Shown here in pieces: positions 1 through 8,368 of a stretch of 64,000 bases of DNA (position 1 is the first letter of the stretch; each line of letters starts with the position of its first letter). The stretch is from Planococcus sp. APC 4015. Lineage in GTDB: Bacteria > Actinomycetota > Actinomycetes > Actinomycetales > Microbacteriaceae. The position numbers and the translations under genes are program-made. The notes beneath the pieces are model-generated. The model saw nothing but the letters and a program-made list of their open reading frames with translations, was not told the DNA's origin and searched no databases. The stretch lies in contig JASDDH010000009.1 of NCBI GenBank assembly GCA_030407505.1, positions 12,948 through 76,947 on the forward strand. Reading direction: 5' to 3'.

Positions 1-36
1 TCGGTCCGAAGTTCGTGCGGTTGACCGAAGTTCGTG
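1..36. repeat. Short tandem repeat at window edge
   Basis: The 12-mer CCGAAGTTCGTG occurs at 6-17 and again at 25-36, a 19-base period. The array may continue to the left of the window. It lies beyond the 3' end of the reverse-strand NRDE gene. Bases 37-94 are G-rich and show nothing else recognisable. Confidence 0.6.
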
Positions 37-94
37 AGGGCTGAGCTGGGTGAGTCGACGCGGGGGCGGCGGGGCGGGGGAGCCGCGGCATCCG

Positions 95-811
95 TCAGTG
101 CAGGTGCAGGCCGCCCCAGTGGCCGGGCTCGGCGAGCTCGCCGTAGCGCACGTCGATGCGGTCGGCCGAGACCGAGGCGACGCACGCGAGGAGCGACAGC
201 GTCGGGTAGCCGTGGGGCCGGTTGTCGCGGATGATCGCCTCGTCGTCGGTGCTCTCGAGCGTCGTCGTGCGCTCGAGTACGCCGATCCAGGTCTCCCACC
301 AGTCCTCGCCGCCGCCGGTCTCGGCGGCGCGGAAGTCCTCGAGCCACCGGGCGATGCGCGGGGTGGAGGAGTCGTCGACGTCGTCGTGCGCGATCATGTG
401 CGTGCCCGGCGCGAGCGTCACCGCGGTGAGCTGTTCACCGTCCCACGTGTGCACGCGGGCGCCGGCGGCATCCACTTCGACGAGATTGAAACCGTGCGTC
501 GACGGGATGCCGGAGGGGGAGGTGCCGGCCACCGAGTCGAGCGCGAGCCCGCCCCGCGAGACGAGCTCGGACTCGGGCCGGCCCTCGACGTCGGCGCGGT
601 TGAGCAGCACCGCGAGGCGGCGGGCATCGGGATCGGCGGCGAGCCAGGCTCCGCCGGCGCGGGCGTCGCGCACGCCCACGACGCCGTCGTGGGGCTCGGG
701 CCACCAGCGCCCGAGGGGATTCCACGGCCGCGCCGGGTCCTCATCGCGGATGGCGAGCAGCCGGGTGGGCTCACCACGATCTGCCGGCACGCGGATCACG
801 ACGGTGCACAT
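95..811 (-). CDS. NRDE family protein (TANGO2-like)
   Basis: A 238-residue protein that begins MCTVVI, the usual start of the NRDE/TANGO2 family, with Cys2 directly after the initiator. The stretch AIRDEDPARPW at about residues 20-30 matches the family's RDE region, followed by the typical GGAWLA segment. The family is widespread, but its biochemical role in bacteria is not settled; eukaryotic TANGO2 is linked to haem handling and Golgi organisation. No signal peptide or membrane segment is seen, so it should be cytoplasmic. A GGAGG-type ribosome site precedes the ATG. The gene is divergent from coaBC with only 35 bases between the starts. Confidence 0.85.
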   Translation of the reverse strand: MCTVVIRVPADRGEPTRLLAIRDEDPARPWNPLGRWWPEPHDGVVGVRDARAGGAWLAADPDARRLAVLLNRADVEGRPESELVSRGGLALDSVAGTSPSGIPSTHGFNLVEVDAAGARVHTWDGEQLTAVTLAPGTHMIAHDDVDDSSTPRIARWLEDFRAAETGGGEDWWETWIGVLERTTTLESTDDEAIIRDNRPHGYPTLSLLACVASVSADRIDVRYGELAEPGHWGGLHLH

Positions 812-846
812 GTGGCCTCCTGCTCAACCGGTCGTGCCAGTATCGG

Positions 847-2076
847 ATGGTGTTCATCGTGGTGGGAGTCACGGGCGGGATCGCCGCCTACAAGACCGTG
901 CACCTCGTGCGCCTGCTCGTTAAAGAAGGCCACGACGTGCACGTCGTCCCGACGGCGGATGCCCTGCGGTTCGTGGGTCTGCCCACCTGGGAGTCGATCA
1001 GCCGCAACCCCGTGACGACGTCCGTCCACGATGACGTCGCCCGCGTGCGGCACGTCTCGCTCGGCCGCTCGGCCGACCTCGTGATCGTGGCGCCCGCGAC
1101 GGCGAACAGCCTCGCGAAGATGGCCGCCGGACTCGCCGATGATCTTCTCGGAACGACCCTACTCGCCACCACGGCCCCGGTGGTCGTGGCCCCGGCGATG
1201 CACACCGAGATGTGGCGGCACGCGGCGACGACGCACAACATCGAACTGCTGCGTGCGCGCGGCGTCGCCGTCGTCGGCCCCGACGACGGCGCGCTGACCG
1301 GCGGCGACACCGGCCCCGGACGCATGAGCGAGCCCGAGGTCATCGTCGCGGCCGCCCTGCACCTGGTCGGCCGTCGACGCGACCTCGAAGGGCTGCGCGT
1401 CGTCGTCAGTGCCGGTGGCACGCGCGAGCCCATCGATCCGGTTCGATTCATCGGCAATCGCTCCAGCGGCAAGCAGGGGCTCGCGATCGCGAAGGCCGCT
1501 GCCGACCGCGGCGCCGAGGTCGTGCTCGTCGCCGCCCACGTCGACGACGCGGTGCTGGCGGCGGCATCCGGTCACGCGCGGCTCGAGGTCGTGCGCGTCG
1601 GGACCGCGGCAGAACTCGCGGTGGCGATGACGGATGCCGCGTCCGCTGCCGACGTCCTCGTCATGGCGGCGGCTGTCGCCGACTACCGGGTCGCGCGGGT
1701 GTCGTCGCGCAAGCTCTCGAAAGACGGCACGGGCGCGGGGATCACCCTCGATCTTGTCGAGAACGATGACATCCTCGCGGGGCTCGTCAGCGCCCGGGCG
1801 CTTGGGCAGACCGTGGTCGGCTTCGCAGCCGAGACACCGTCCGACGGCGAGACGGTGATCGACCGGGGGCGGCGCAAGGCCGCGCGCAAGGGCGCGGACC
1901 TGCTCGCCGTGAACGAAGTGGGGTGGAGCGCCGGATTCGAGACCGACGAGAACGCACTCACCCTGCTGAGCGCGACGGGCGAGGTCATCGCGACGGTCGA
2001 AGGGTCCAAGCGCGAGGTCGCCGACGCACTGTGGGACGCGGTCCTCCGCTCGCGCACATCCCGGCCTGCTGCCTGA
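847..2076 (+). CDS. coaBC: Bifunctional phosphopantothenoylcysteine decarboxylase / phosphopantothenate-cysteine ligase
   Basis: A 409-residue CoaBC (Dfp). The N-terminal flavoprotein decarboxylase half (about residues 1-185) opens with VVGVTGGIAAYK and contains the VAPAMHTEMW segment, corresponding to the PAMN-type active-site loop. The C-terminal ligase half (about 185-405) has SAGGTREPIDPVRFIGNRSS, the CTP-dependent synthetase signature, and an SKLSKDG-like lysine segment. Together they convert 4'-phosphopantothenate and cysteine to 4'-phosphopantetheine for coenzyme A. Length and domain order are normal. The ATG at 847 directly follows TATCGG, so a slightly later GTG could be the true start. 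Confidence 0.95.
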   Translation: MVFIVVGVTGGIAAYKTVHLVRLLVKEGHDVHVVPTADALRFVGLPTWESISRNPVTTSVHDDVARVRHVSLGRSADLVIVAPATANSLAKMAAGLADDLLGTTLLATTAPVVVAPAMHTEMWRHAATTHNIELLRARGVAVVGPDDGALTGGDTGPGRMSEPEVIVAAALHLVGRRRDLEGLRVVVSAGGTREPIDPVRFIGNRSSGKQGLAIAKAAADRGAEVVLVAAHVDDAVLAAASGHARLEVVRVGTAAELAVAMTDAASAADVLVMAAAVADYRVARVSSRKLSKDGTGAGITLDLVENDDILAGLVSARALGQTVVGFAAETPSDGETVIDRGRRKAARKGADLLAVNEVGWSAGFETDENALTLLSATGEVIATVEGSKREVADALWDAVLRSRTSRPAA

Positions 2077-2086
2077 AGACGCGCGG

Positions 2087-2128
2087 GTGAACAGAAGGTA
2101 ACGAAAGGGTAACGGCTCGCTGTAGGGT
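2087..2128 (+). promoter_or_regulatory. Candidate Pho-box array and -10 of the glycerophosphodiesterase gene
   Basis: Three direct repeats start exactly 11 bases apart at 2087 (GTGAAC), 2098 (GTAACG) and 2109 (GTAACG), followed by a -10 TAGGGT at 2123-2128. Eleven-base direct repeats related to GTTCACC (reverse GGTGAAC) are the PhoP operator pattern of streptomycetes; GGGTGAAC at 2085-2092 matches its complement. The position just upstream of a -10 suits an activator replacing the -35 contact. Binding is inferred. Confidence 0.5.
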
Positions 2129-2184
2129 GGTGCCAGCCCGTCGAGGACGACGGGAATGACGCGGACGACCCGAAGGACGACCCG

Positions 2185-3078
2185 ATGCCCGACGCCCCCG
2201 CGCACGGTCGTGATCGGATGCAGGCGCTCGCCGTCGTGTGCGTGCTCACACTCGTCAGCGTGCTCGTCGCCTTCCTCGGGGTGACGCCCGCCCGGGTGGG
2301 AGCCACCGAGCTGCTGGGCGACGAGCGCACGCCGGGAGACGCGGCGTTCATCGCGAGTCATCGGGGAGGGGGAGCGACGGCGCCGGAGAACACACTGCCG
2401 GCGATATCGGCCGCCCTCGCCGATGGATTCGACTACGTCGAGGTCGACATCGCTCTCACCGCCGACCGGCATCCGGTGCTGATGCATGATGCGACCGTCG
2501 ATCGCACGACCGACGGGCACGGCCGTGTCGCCGCTCTGACCCTCGCCGAGGTGCGCACCCTCGACGCGGGCGCGTGGTTCGACCGCTCGTACGTCGGCAC
2601 GCAGGTGCCGACATATGCCGAGTTCCTCGATCTGCTCGCGGCGACGTCGCAGCGTGCCATCGTCGAGTTGAAGGGCGACTGGGATGCCGCCTCGGTCGCC
2701 GCCGTCGTCGCCGAGACGTCGGCGCGAGACCTCGAGCGCCGCGTCGCGCTGTCGAGCTTCGATGCGCGCACGCTCGCTCTCGCGACCGCGGCATCCGAGG
2801 TCGTGCCGCGTCTGCTGATCCTCAAGCACATCCCCGACGACGTCGTGAGGGCCGCGGCCGACGCCGGGGCGCGCGGCATCGTCGTCAGTCGCAAGGCGGT
2901 CCTCGCGACGCCCGCCATCGTCGACGAGGCGCACGCCGCGGGGCTCCGTGTCGTGGTGTACACACTCAACAAGGACTCGCAGTGGGACGAGGTCACCGCC
3001 CTCGGGGTGGATGGGATCGTCACCGATGATCCCGGCACGCTGTCGCAGTGGCAGCAGGCTGTCGCCGACGACGGATAG
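2185..3078 (+). CDS. Secreted or membrane-anchored glycerophosphodiester phosphodiesterase
   Basis: A 297-residue GDPD-family TIM-barrel enzyme that hydrolyses glycerophosphodiesters to glycerol-3-phosphate and an alcohol. A hydrophobic segment at about residues 14-35 is a signal peptide or N-terminal anchor, so the enzyme acts outside the membrane. The catalytic signature is clear: ASHRGGGATAPENT (His-Arg and Glu-Asn), then EVDIALTADRHPVLMHD with the metal-binding Glu/Asp pair and the second catalytic His. The end of the barrel is marked by VDGIVTDDP. A GAAGGA ribosome site lies before the ATG. The upstream 11-base repeats suggest phosphate-starvation control, which would fit a role in scavenging phosphate. 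Confidence 0.93.
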   Translation: MPDAPAHGRDRMQALAVVCVLTLVSVLVAFLGVTPARVGATELLGDERTPGDAAFIASHRGGGATAPENTLPAISAALADGFDYVEVDIALTADRHPVLMHDATVDRTTDGHGRVAALTLAEVRTLDAGAWFDRSYVGTQVPTYAEFLDLLAATSQRAIVELKGDWDAASVAAVVAETSARDLERRVALSSFDARTLALATAASEVVPRLLILKHIPDDVVRAAADAGARGIVVSRKAVLATPAIVDEAHAAGLRVVVYTLNKDSQWDEVTALGVDGIVTDDPGTLSQWQQAVADDG

Positions 3079-3107
3079 GGTCGGGACGTCCCACCCCAGG
3101 AGGTCCC

Positions 3108-3731
3108 ATGTCGTCCCGTTCCCGTCGCGCCGCGAGCACGCTGCTCGCGCTCGGCGTCGTCGCCCTCATGACCGCGGCCTGCGCCCCCGAGCCCGCGCCG
3201 AGCGCGTCCGGTTCCGTGAGCGCCTCGCCGACCGCGTCCCCGTCGTCCTCGCCGTCCACGACGCCGGCTCCCGATGAGAGCTTCGGGTTCCCGGCATCCT
3301 GTGACGATCTCTACTCGCCCGAGATGCGGGCGACGCTCGAGGCCGACGTGCCGCCACTGAACGACGCGGGCACGACGATGGTCTCGACCGAGAACGCCGA
3401 GGCGCTCGAGGCGCTCGGCGCGGCGACGCAGACGATCCGCTGCAGCTGGGGTCCGCCCTCCGAGCGCGGGCTCGCCACGAACGTCACCGCCGTCACCGCG
3501 GAGCAGCGCGAGTCGCTCGCGACCGCGTTCGCGCAGAACGGCTTCTCGACCGAAGACGTCGACGGCGGCACGCTGCACCGCATCGCGCAGGAGGTGATCA
3601 CGCTCGACGATGAACTCGTCACCAAGGGCGAGATCCACTACCTGCGCGACGGCGTGTGGGTCTCGACCCGGTGGATCAACGTCGAGCCCGAGGGGTACAC
3701 CGAAGACATCATCGCGTCGCTCTGGGGATGA
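3108..3731 (+). CDS. Putative lipoprotein of unknown function
   Basis: A 207-residue protein. The start at ATG 3108 is chosen because AGGAGG lies 5 bases upstream and it gives a compact signal peptide: an Arg-rich start, a hydrophobic core LLALGVVALM, then TAAC with the lipidated Cys at residue 25. A Ser/Pro/Thr-rich spacer (about 28-55) follows and then a soluble domain with CDDLYSPEM and CSWG cysteines, VTAEQ and GGTLHR. The same pattern recurs in the N-terminal domain of the membrane protein at 22969-24657, so the two appear related. Position -3 of the lipobox is Thr rather than Leu, which lowers certainty of lipidation slightly. No function can be assigned. Confidence 0.8.
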   Translation: MSSRSRRAASTLLALGVVALMTAACAPEPAPSASGSVSASPTASPSSSPSTTPAPDESFGFPASCDDLYSPEMRATLEADVPPLNDAGTTMVSTENAEALEALGAATQTIRCSWGPPSERGLATNVTAVTAEQRESLATAFAQNGFSTEDVDGGTLHRIAQEVITLDDELVTKGEIHYLRDGVWVSTRWINVEPEGYTEDIIASLWG

Positions 3732-3747
3732 CGGCCCGCTGACGCGC

Positions 3748-3929
3748 TAGACTGTCCGCGGGATCCCTCATCCGATGTCGCAGCTCGCTGAAGCGAGTGC
3801 CCGCGGCCGGAGGCGGAGACATCCCGCCCCGTGGCAGTGACGGCTCGCCTGCCGCCCGCGGGAACCCGCAGACTCGCCGGTCTCATGCCGGTACTGCCGG
3901 AGCATCCGGCACAGATCCTCAGGAGGAGC
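3748..3929 (+). ncRNA. Candidate structured 5' leader RNA of the helicase gene
   Basis: A -10 TAGACT at 3748-3753 implies transcription from about 3760, leaving a leader near 170 nt. It contains several independent perfect stems. One is GCA-g-CTCGC with GCGAGTGC (3780-3800). An enclosing stem CCCGCGG (3800-3806) pairs with CCGCGGG (3856-3862). Inside it lie GGCGG/CCGCC (3812-3828) and GGCAG/CTGCC (3833-3853). A 7-bp hairpin TGCCGGA/TCCGGCA (3895-3911) follows, then the AGGAGGA ribosome site (3921-3927). This looks like a multi-branched RNA that could expose or hide the ribosome site. I do not recognise a known riboswitch class. In-frame coding from GTG 3831 is possible but less likely. Confidence 0.45.
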
Positions 3930-6092
3930 ATGCCGCCCACGGCATCGACCACCGGCCGACCGTCGCAGCGTCGTCGCAAGCCCGTCTCGCAGGCGCGCCG
4001 TGACGATGAGGCGCCGATCATCCCGATCCTCGCGCGCAAGGTGCGCGAGGTCGAGGCGAAGTCGCAGCGCGGCAAGCTCGGCCCCACCAACCGCGTCAAG
4101 TTCCAGGTGATCGCGTTCCTGGTGCGCGAAGAGCGCGCGCGTGTGAAGGCGGACACCGAGATCACGGATGCCGCGCGCGCCGAGCTGCTCAAGCGGCTCG
4201 ACGGCGTCGCGACGATCCTCGCCAAGACCGCCGCCCGCGACACGTCGCTCATCCAGCTGCTCGAAGCCGATCAGGCGGCGTCGCCGGTGGCCAAGCGCAT
4301 GCGACGCGACTGGCTGCTCGAATCCGGCGCCGATCTCGCCGCCGACGAGCTCATCATCACCGATGTCGCACGAGCCGCCACCAACGTCGTGCCGGCCGCG
4401 CTCGCGGAGCGCCAGGTCGTGCCGCCGCAGGTCGAGGCGCGCCGCGAGGCCAATCCGTTCCTGGCTCCCGATCTCACCGGCCGCACGCCGAAGGAATCGG
4501 TGCGCCGCCGTCTGGACGGCTGGGAGCTCATGGGCCCGCTCTACAAGGCGTTCGAGACCGGCGCCGGCGGCGGCGCCGCCACGATGGACCTGCCGCCCGT
4601 GCCCGAGTTCGACCGGCTGTCGCCCAAGGGCCTCGAGATCATGGTGCACCAGTCGCGCTTCCTCGAGTCGGTGCGCGAAGGCCACCGCACGTTCCTGCTC
4701 GCCGACGAGCCGGGCCTGGGCAAGACCGCCGAGTCGGTGCTGGCGGCATCCGTCGCCGATGCCTACCCGCTCCTGGTGGTCGTGCCCAACGTCGTCAAGA
4801 TGAACTGGGCACGCGAAGTCGAGCGGTGGACGCCGCAGCGTCGCGCGACCGTCATCTCGGGCGACGGCGCCGACATCGACGCGTTCGCCGACGTCTTCAT
4901 CGTCAACTACGAGATCCTCGATCGACACCTGTCGTGGCTGGGATCCCTCGGGCTCAAGGGCATGGTCGTCGACGAGGCGCACTTCATCAAGAACCTGTCC
5001 TCGCAGCGCTCGCAGAACGTGCTGGCGCTCGCGACCCGCATCCGGGAACAGGTGCGCGAGCCCCTGCTGCTCGCGCTCACCGGCACCCCGCTCATCAACG
5101 ACATCGAGGACTTCGACGCGATCTGGCGGTTCCTCGGCTGGACGAACGGCGAGAAGCCCGGTCCGCTCCTGATGGAGAAGCTCGACGACACGGGTCTCAC
5201 CCCCGCCGACAAGTCGTTCTATCCCGAGGCGCGCGAGGCGGTCATCTCGATGGGCATCGTCAGGCGTCGCAAGAAGGATGTCGCCGCCGACCTTCCCGAC
5301 AAGCTCATCGCCGATCTGCCGGTCGAGCTCGACGACGACTTCGGTCGCTCCATCCGCGCCGCCGAGCGCGAGCTCGGGGAACGCCTGGCGGCGAAGTACC
5401 GTCGCATCATCGACGCGCGGGGGGATCGGGGCCTCGCGGCCGGAGAGATCGACGCCGACATCGTGCGACTCGTCGCCCACAACGAGCTCGAGGAGTCCAA
5501 GGCCGCAGGCTCGGGCTCGGAGAACGTCTTCACGATGGTGCGCAGGATCGGTCAGGCCAAGGCGCTGCTGGCGGCGGACTACGCCGTTCAGCTGCAGCGC
5601 TCGGTCGGCAAGGTCGTGTTCTTCGCCAAGCACATCGACGTCATGGACAAGGCGGAGGCGCATTTCGCCGCCGCCGGCCTCAAGACCGTCTCGCTGCGCG
5701 GCGACCAGACCACCACGGCGCGCCAGCAGGCCATCGACGACTTCAACAACGACCCCGAGGTCGGGATCGCGGTCTGCTCGCTCACCGCTGCCGGTGTCGG
5801 CGTGAACATGCAGGCGTCCTCCAACGTCGTGCTCGCCGAGCTGTCGTGGACGGCGGCCGAGCAGACGCAGGCGATCGACCGCGTGCACCGCATCGGCCAG
5901 GACGAGCCGGTCACCGCGTGGCGCATCATCGCCGCGCACACGATCGACACGAAGATCGCCGAGCTCATCGACTCGAAGCAGGGGCTCGCGGCGCGCGCGC
6001 TCGACGGCGAGGCCGTCGACCCGCAGTCCAGCGACTCCGTGCAGCTCTCGGCGCTGATGCATCTGCTGAATCAGGCGCTCGGCGGGGAGTAG
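3930..6092 (+). CDS. SNF2-type DEAD/DEAH-box helicase
   Basis: A 720-residue superfamily 2 ATPase of the SNF2/HepA kind. The start at ATG 3930 is preferred over the upstream in-frame GTG 3831 because AGGAGGA sits directly before it and the upstream stretch forms strong RNA stems. About 240 N-terminal residues are basic and helical with no clear domain. The motor follows: motif I DEPGLGKT near residue 258, DEAH near 346, LALTGTP (motif III), and the C-terminal helicase lobe ending in QAIDRVHRIGQ near 648. SNF2 proteins move along double-stranded DNA or remodel protein-nucleic acid complexes; the specific target here is unknown. It stands alone, followed by a gene with its own promoter. Confidence 0.9.
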   Translation: MPPTASTTGRPSQRRRKPVSQARRDDEAPIIPILARKVREVEAKSQRGKLGPTNRVKFQVIAFLVREERARVKADTEITDAARAELLKRLDGVATILAKTAARDTSLIQLLEADQAASPVAKRMRRDWLLESGADLAADELIITDVARAATNVVPAALAERQVVPPQVEARREANPFLAPDLTGRTPKESVRRRLDGWELMGPLYKAFETGAGGGAATMDLPPVPEFDRLSPKGLEIMVHQSRFLESVREGHRTFLLADEPGLGKTAESVLAASVADAYPLLVVVPNVVKMNWAREVERWTPQRRATVISGDGADIDAFADVFIVNYEILDRHLSWLGSLGLKGMVVDEAHFIKNLSSQRSQNVLALATRIREQVREPLLLALTGTPLINDIEDFDAIWRFLGWTNGEKPGPLLMEKLDDTGLTPADKSFYPEAREAVISMGIVRRRKKDVAADLPDKLIADLPVELDDDFGRSIRAAERELGERLAAKYRRIIDARGDRGLAAGEIDADIVRLVAHNELEESKAAGSGSENVFTMVRRIGQAKALLAADYAVQLQRSVGKVVFFAKHIDVMDKAEAHFAAAGLKTVSLRGDQTTTARQQAIDDFNNDPEVGIAVCSLTAAGVGVNMQASSNVVLAELSWTAAEQTQAIDRVHRIGQDEPVTAWRIIAAHTIDTKIAELIDSKQGLAARALDGEAVDPQSSDSVQLSALMHLLNQALGGE

Positions 6093-6117
6093 TCGCTGCA
6101 CCGCTAGGGTCGAGGGC

Positions 6118-7185
6118 ATGTCCCTCGACCCGGCGGTGCTGCTCGCGGGGCCGCGGGGGCGCGGGCTCTGCCTGGCGTATGCGTTCGCGTGTGCGGACCC
6201 CGAGTCGTCCGCACAGCTCGGGTGGGCGATCCGCGGGCGCGAGGGCCACGGCACCTCGGCGTTGAGCTGCGTCGGCGATCCGCCGCCCCAGCCCTACGTA
6301 CCGCCCGTCGTGACCGACGAGGAAGCGGCCTCCGTCCTCGAGGCGGTCACGCTCGCCGACCCGTCGACGGCATCGCTGCGCGACGCTCTGGCCGACTCCG
6401 TCGACCACGCGATGTACTGGCAGCCCCCGGGCGGCAGTGACCTGCTGGCGGCCGAATCGGTGATGCGGGCTCCGCTCGCCCGCATCGCCGCCGTCATCTG
6501 CGCGTCACCGCACGCGCAGTGGTGGGCGACCGGCGTCCCGCACGACGACCAGTGGGTCGTGTCGTGGGACGGAGAAGGGGGTTCCCCGGACGATCCGCGC
6601 GCGGTGCTGACGCGATGGCGCGATGCAGTCGCCGCCGACGAGTCGCGCCTGGCCGCCGAGCACCGGGCCGATCCGCGGGACTGGTCCGGAGAGTGGTGGT
6701 CCAAGCCGCCTTCGGACCTCGTGCACTCGACCCGGAGCCTCGCAGGCGACGGTCCCGCCGGGCTGTGGTTCGTCGAGGACTCGTCCGGATGGACCTCCGC
6801 TGTCGCGACGCCGGTGCTCGCGGCATCCGCCCACGTCTTCGAAGTCGACGGACCACACGCCTGGGCGGACCTGTGCCGACGGCATCCGCTCGATGTGACG
6901 GCCTCGCGTCGGCACGACTGGTTCCGCGCCACGGGGCGCGACGGCGAGTGGACGCAGCCGGATTGGTCGTCGGTGGCCGAGGAGTTCGACGGCGTGCACG
7001 TCACCGTTTCCGGATACCTGTCCGCCGCGACGCGAGCGATCGACGTCGGCGACGGGCGTGCAAGCGTCCTCGCGGGCTGGGCGCCGGATGAGACCTTCTG
7101 GTTCGACAGGACTCTCAGCGGCGGCGCCGCGCAGGTGTGGCGGGCCGAGGACTCGGCGACGGGGCGGCGGTGGATGCGGGACTGA
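6118..7185 (+). CDS. Hypothetical protein, 355 residues
   Basis: I do not recognise a family. The protein is soluble, acidic and Trp-rich (WWSKPP, WWATG, FWFDRT), with no signal peptide or membrane segment. Two WxxxDPR-like segments and a central Asp/Glu-rich region are visible, but no catalytic motif is obvious. Codon use is like its neighbours, so it is probably an old resident. The -10 TAGGGT at 6105-6110 lies 7 bases before the ATG and there is no ribosome site, so the transcript is probably leaderless. It lies between the helicase and pfkA without overlapping either, which gives no functional clue. Confidence 0.75.
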   Translation: MSLDPAVLLAGPRGRGLCLAYAFACADPESSAQLGWAIRGREGHGTSALSCVGDPPPQPYVPPVVTDEEAASVLEAVTLADPSTASLRDALADSVDHAMYWQPPGGSDLLAAESVMRAPLARIAAVICASPHAQWWATGVPHDDQWVVSWDGEGGSPDDPRAVLTRWRDAVAADESRLAAEHRADPRDWSGEWWSKPPSDLVHSTRSLAGDGPAGLWFVEDSSGWTSAVATPVLAASAHVFEVDGPHAWADLCRRHPLDVTASRRHDWFRATGRDGEWTQPDWSSVAEEFDGVHVTVSGYLSAATRAIDVGDGRASVLAGWAPDETFWFDRTLSGGAAQVWRAEDSATGRRWMRD

Positions 7186-7272
7186 CCGCGTGTGGCAGGG
7201 GTGCGCTCCGCGGCGATAGGGTCGGGAGCGGCACCGTCGCCGTCCGAGCACCCGACAGCAAGGAACCACAGC

Positions 7273-8301
7273 ATGAAGATCGGAATCCTCACCAGCGGCG
7301 GCGACTGCCCCGGGCTGAACGCCGTCATCCGCGGCGTCGTGCTCAAGGGCACGACGAACTACGACATCGAGTTCGTCGGCATCCGCGACGGATGGCGCGG
7401 CGTCGTCGACGCCGACTTCTTCCCGCTGACCCGGCACGAGGTGAAGGGTCTGTCGAAGGTCGGCGGCACCATCCTCGGCACCTCGCGCACGAATCCCTAC
7501 GAGGGTCCGCGCGGCGGCGCCGAGAACATCGCCAAGACCCTCTACGGGCACCGCATCGACGGCATCATCGCGATCGGCGGCGAGGGCACGCTCGCGGCCG
7601 CCAACCGCCTCGCGGGCGACGGCATCAACGTCGTCGGGGTCCCCAAGACGATCGACAACGACCTGCGCGCGACCGACTACTCCTTCGGCTTCGACACGGC
7701 CGTCAACATCGCGACCGACGCGATGGACCGCCTGCGCACGACCGGCGATTCGCACCAGCGCTGCATGGTCGCCGAGGTCATGGGGCGCCATGTCGGCTGG
7801 ATCGCCCTGCACGCCGGCATCGCGGCGGGCGCCCACGTCATCTGCATCCCCGAGGTGCCGCTGTCGCTCGACGACATCATCGATCAGGTCACCCGCGCGC
7901 ACGATCGCGGCCGCGCGCCGCTGGTGGTCGTGTCCGAGGGCTTCAAACTCAAGGGCATGGACGAGGCCTTCAGCGACAAGGGTCTCGACGCCTTCAACCG
8001 GCCGCGCCTGGGCGGGATCAGCGAAATCCTCGCCCCCGAGATCGAGCGCATCACGGGCATCGAGACACGGGCGACGGTGCTCGGCCACATCCAGCGCGGA
8101 GGCTCGCCCTCCGGCTTCGACCGCGTGCTCGCGACGCGCCTCGGCCTGCACGCCGCCGACGCGATCGCCGACGAGGCGTGGGGCCAGATGGTCTCGCTCA
8201 AGGGCACCGACATCGTTCGGGTGCCGTTCGCCGACGCCCTGGGCGAGCTGAACACGGTTCCGCTCTACCGATACGAAGAGGCCGCCGCCCTGTTCGGCTG
8301 A
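7273..8301 (+). CDS. pfkA: 6-phosphofructokinase
   Basis: A 342-residue PfkA that phosphorylates fructose-6-phosphate in glycolysis. The start at 7273 gives the standard N-terminus MKIGILTSGGDCPGLNAVIR; the longer in-frame start at 7192 would add a non-conserved tail. Key motifs are GGEGTL (phosphoryl-donor loop), PKTIDNDL with the catalytic Asp, and EVMGRHVGW. The donor is uncertain. Gly after the GGE loop is typical of ATP enzymes, while Lys in PKTIDND is typical of pyrophosphate enzymes. This combination occurs in actinobacterial enzymes of both kinds. The stop codon lies inside a perfect 16-base tandem duplication. Confidence 0.95.
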   Translation: MKIGILTSGGDCPGLNAVIRGVVLKGTTNYDIEFVGIRDGWRGVVDADFFPLTRHEVKGLSKVGGTILGTSRTNPYEGPRGGAENIAKTLYGHRIDGIIAIGGEGTLAAANRLAGDGINVVGVPKTIDNDLRATDYSFGFDTAVNIATDAMDRLRTTGDSHQRCMVAEVMGRHVGWIALHAGIAAGAHVICIPEVPLSLDDIIDQVTRAHDRGRAPLVVVSEGFKLKGMDEAFSDKGLDAFNRPRLGGISEILAPEIERITGIETRATVLGHIQRGGSPSGFDRVLATRLGLHAADAIADEAWGQMVSLKGTDIVRVPFADALGELNTVPLYRYEEAAALFG

Positions 8302-8319
8302 GTCCCTGTTCGGCTGAGT
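8288..8319. repeat. Perfect 16-base tandem duplication over the pfkA stop
   Basis: CCCTGTTCGGCTGAGT is present twice in a row (8288-8303, 8304-8319). The pfkA stop codon lies in the first copy, so the second copy is a non-coding echo of the C-terminal codons. It looks like a recent replication-slippage event. Confidence 0.85.
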
Positions 8320-8331
8320 CGTTCGCTCTCG

Positions 8332-8358
8332 CCGGATGCCGCAGGCACCGGCATCCGG
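8332..8358 (+). terminator. Hairpin after pfkA
   Basis: CCGGATGCC (8332-8340) pairs perfectly with GGCATCCGG (8350-8358) around a 9-base loop. There is no clear T-run. An almost identical hairpin is at 9649-9675, so the DUF559 locus is bracketed by two copies. Confidence 0.5.
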
Positions 8359-8368
8359 TCGCGGGGCC

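Noticed and set aside
3831..3929. Extended GTG start for the helicase
   Set aside because: The extension overlaps strong RNA stems, while ATG 3930 has an excellent ribosome site.
3768..6254. 828-codon reverse-strand open frame opposite the helicase gene
   Set aside because: It is a shadow of the GC3-biased helicase gene, with Arg/His/Asp/Leu-rich low-complexity translation and no domain.
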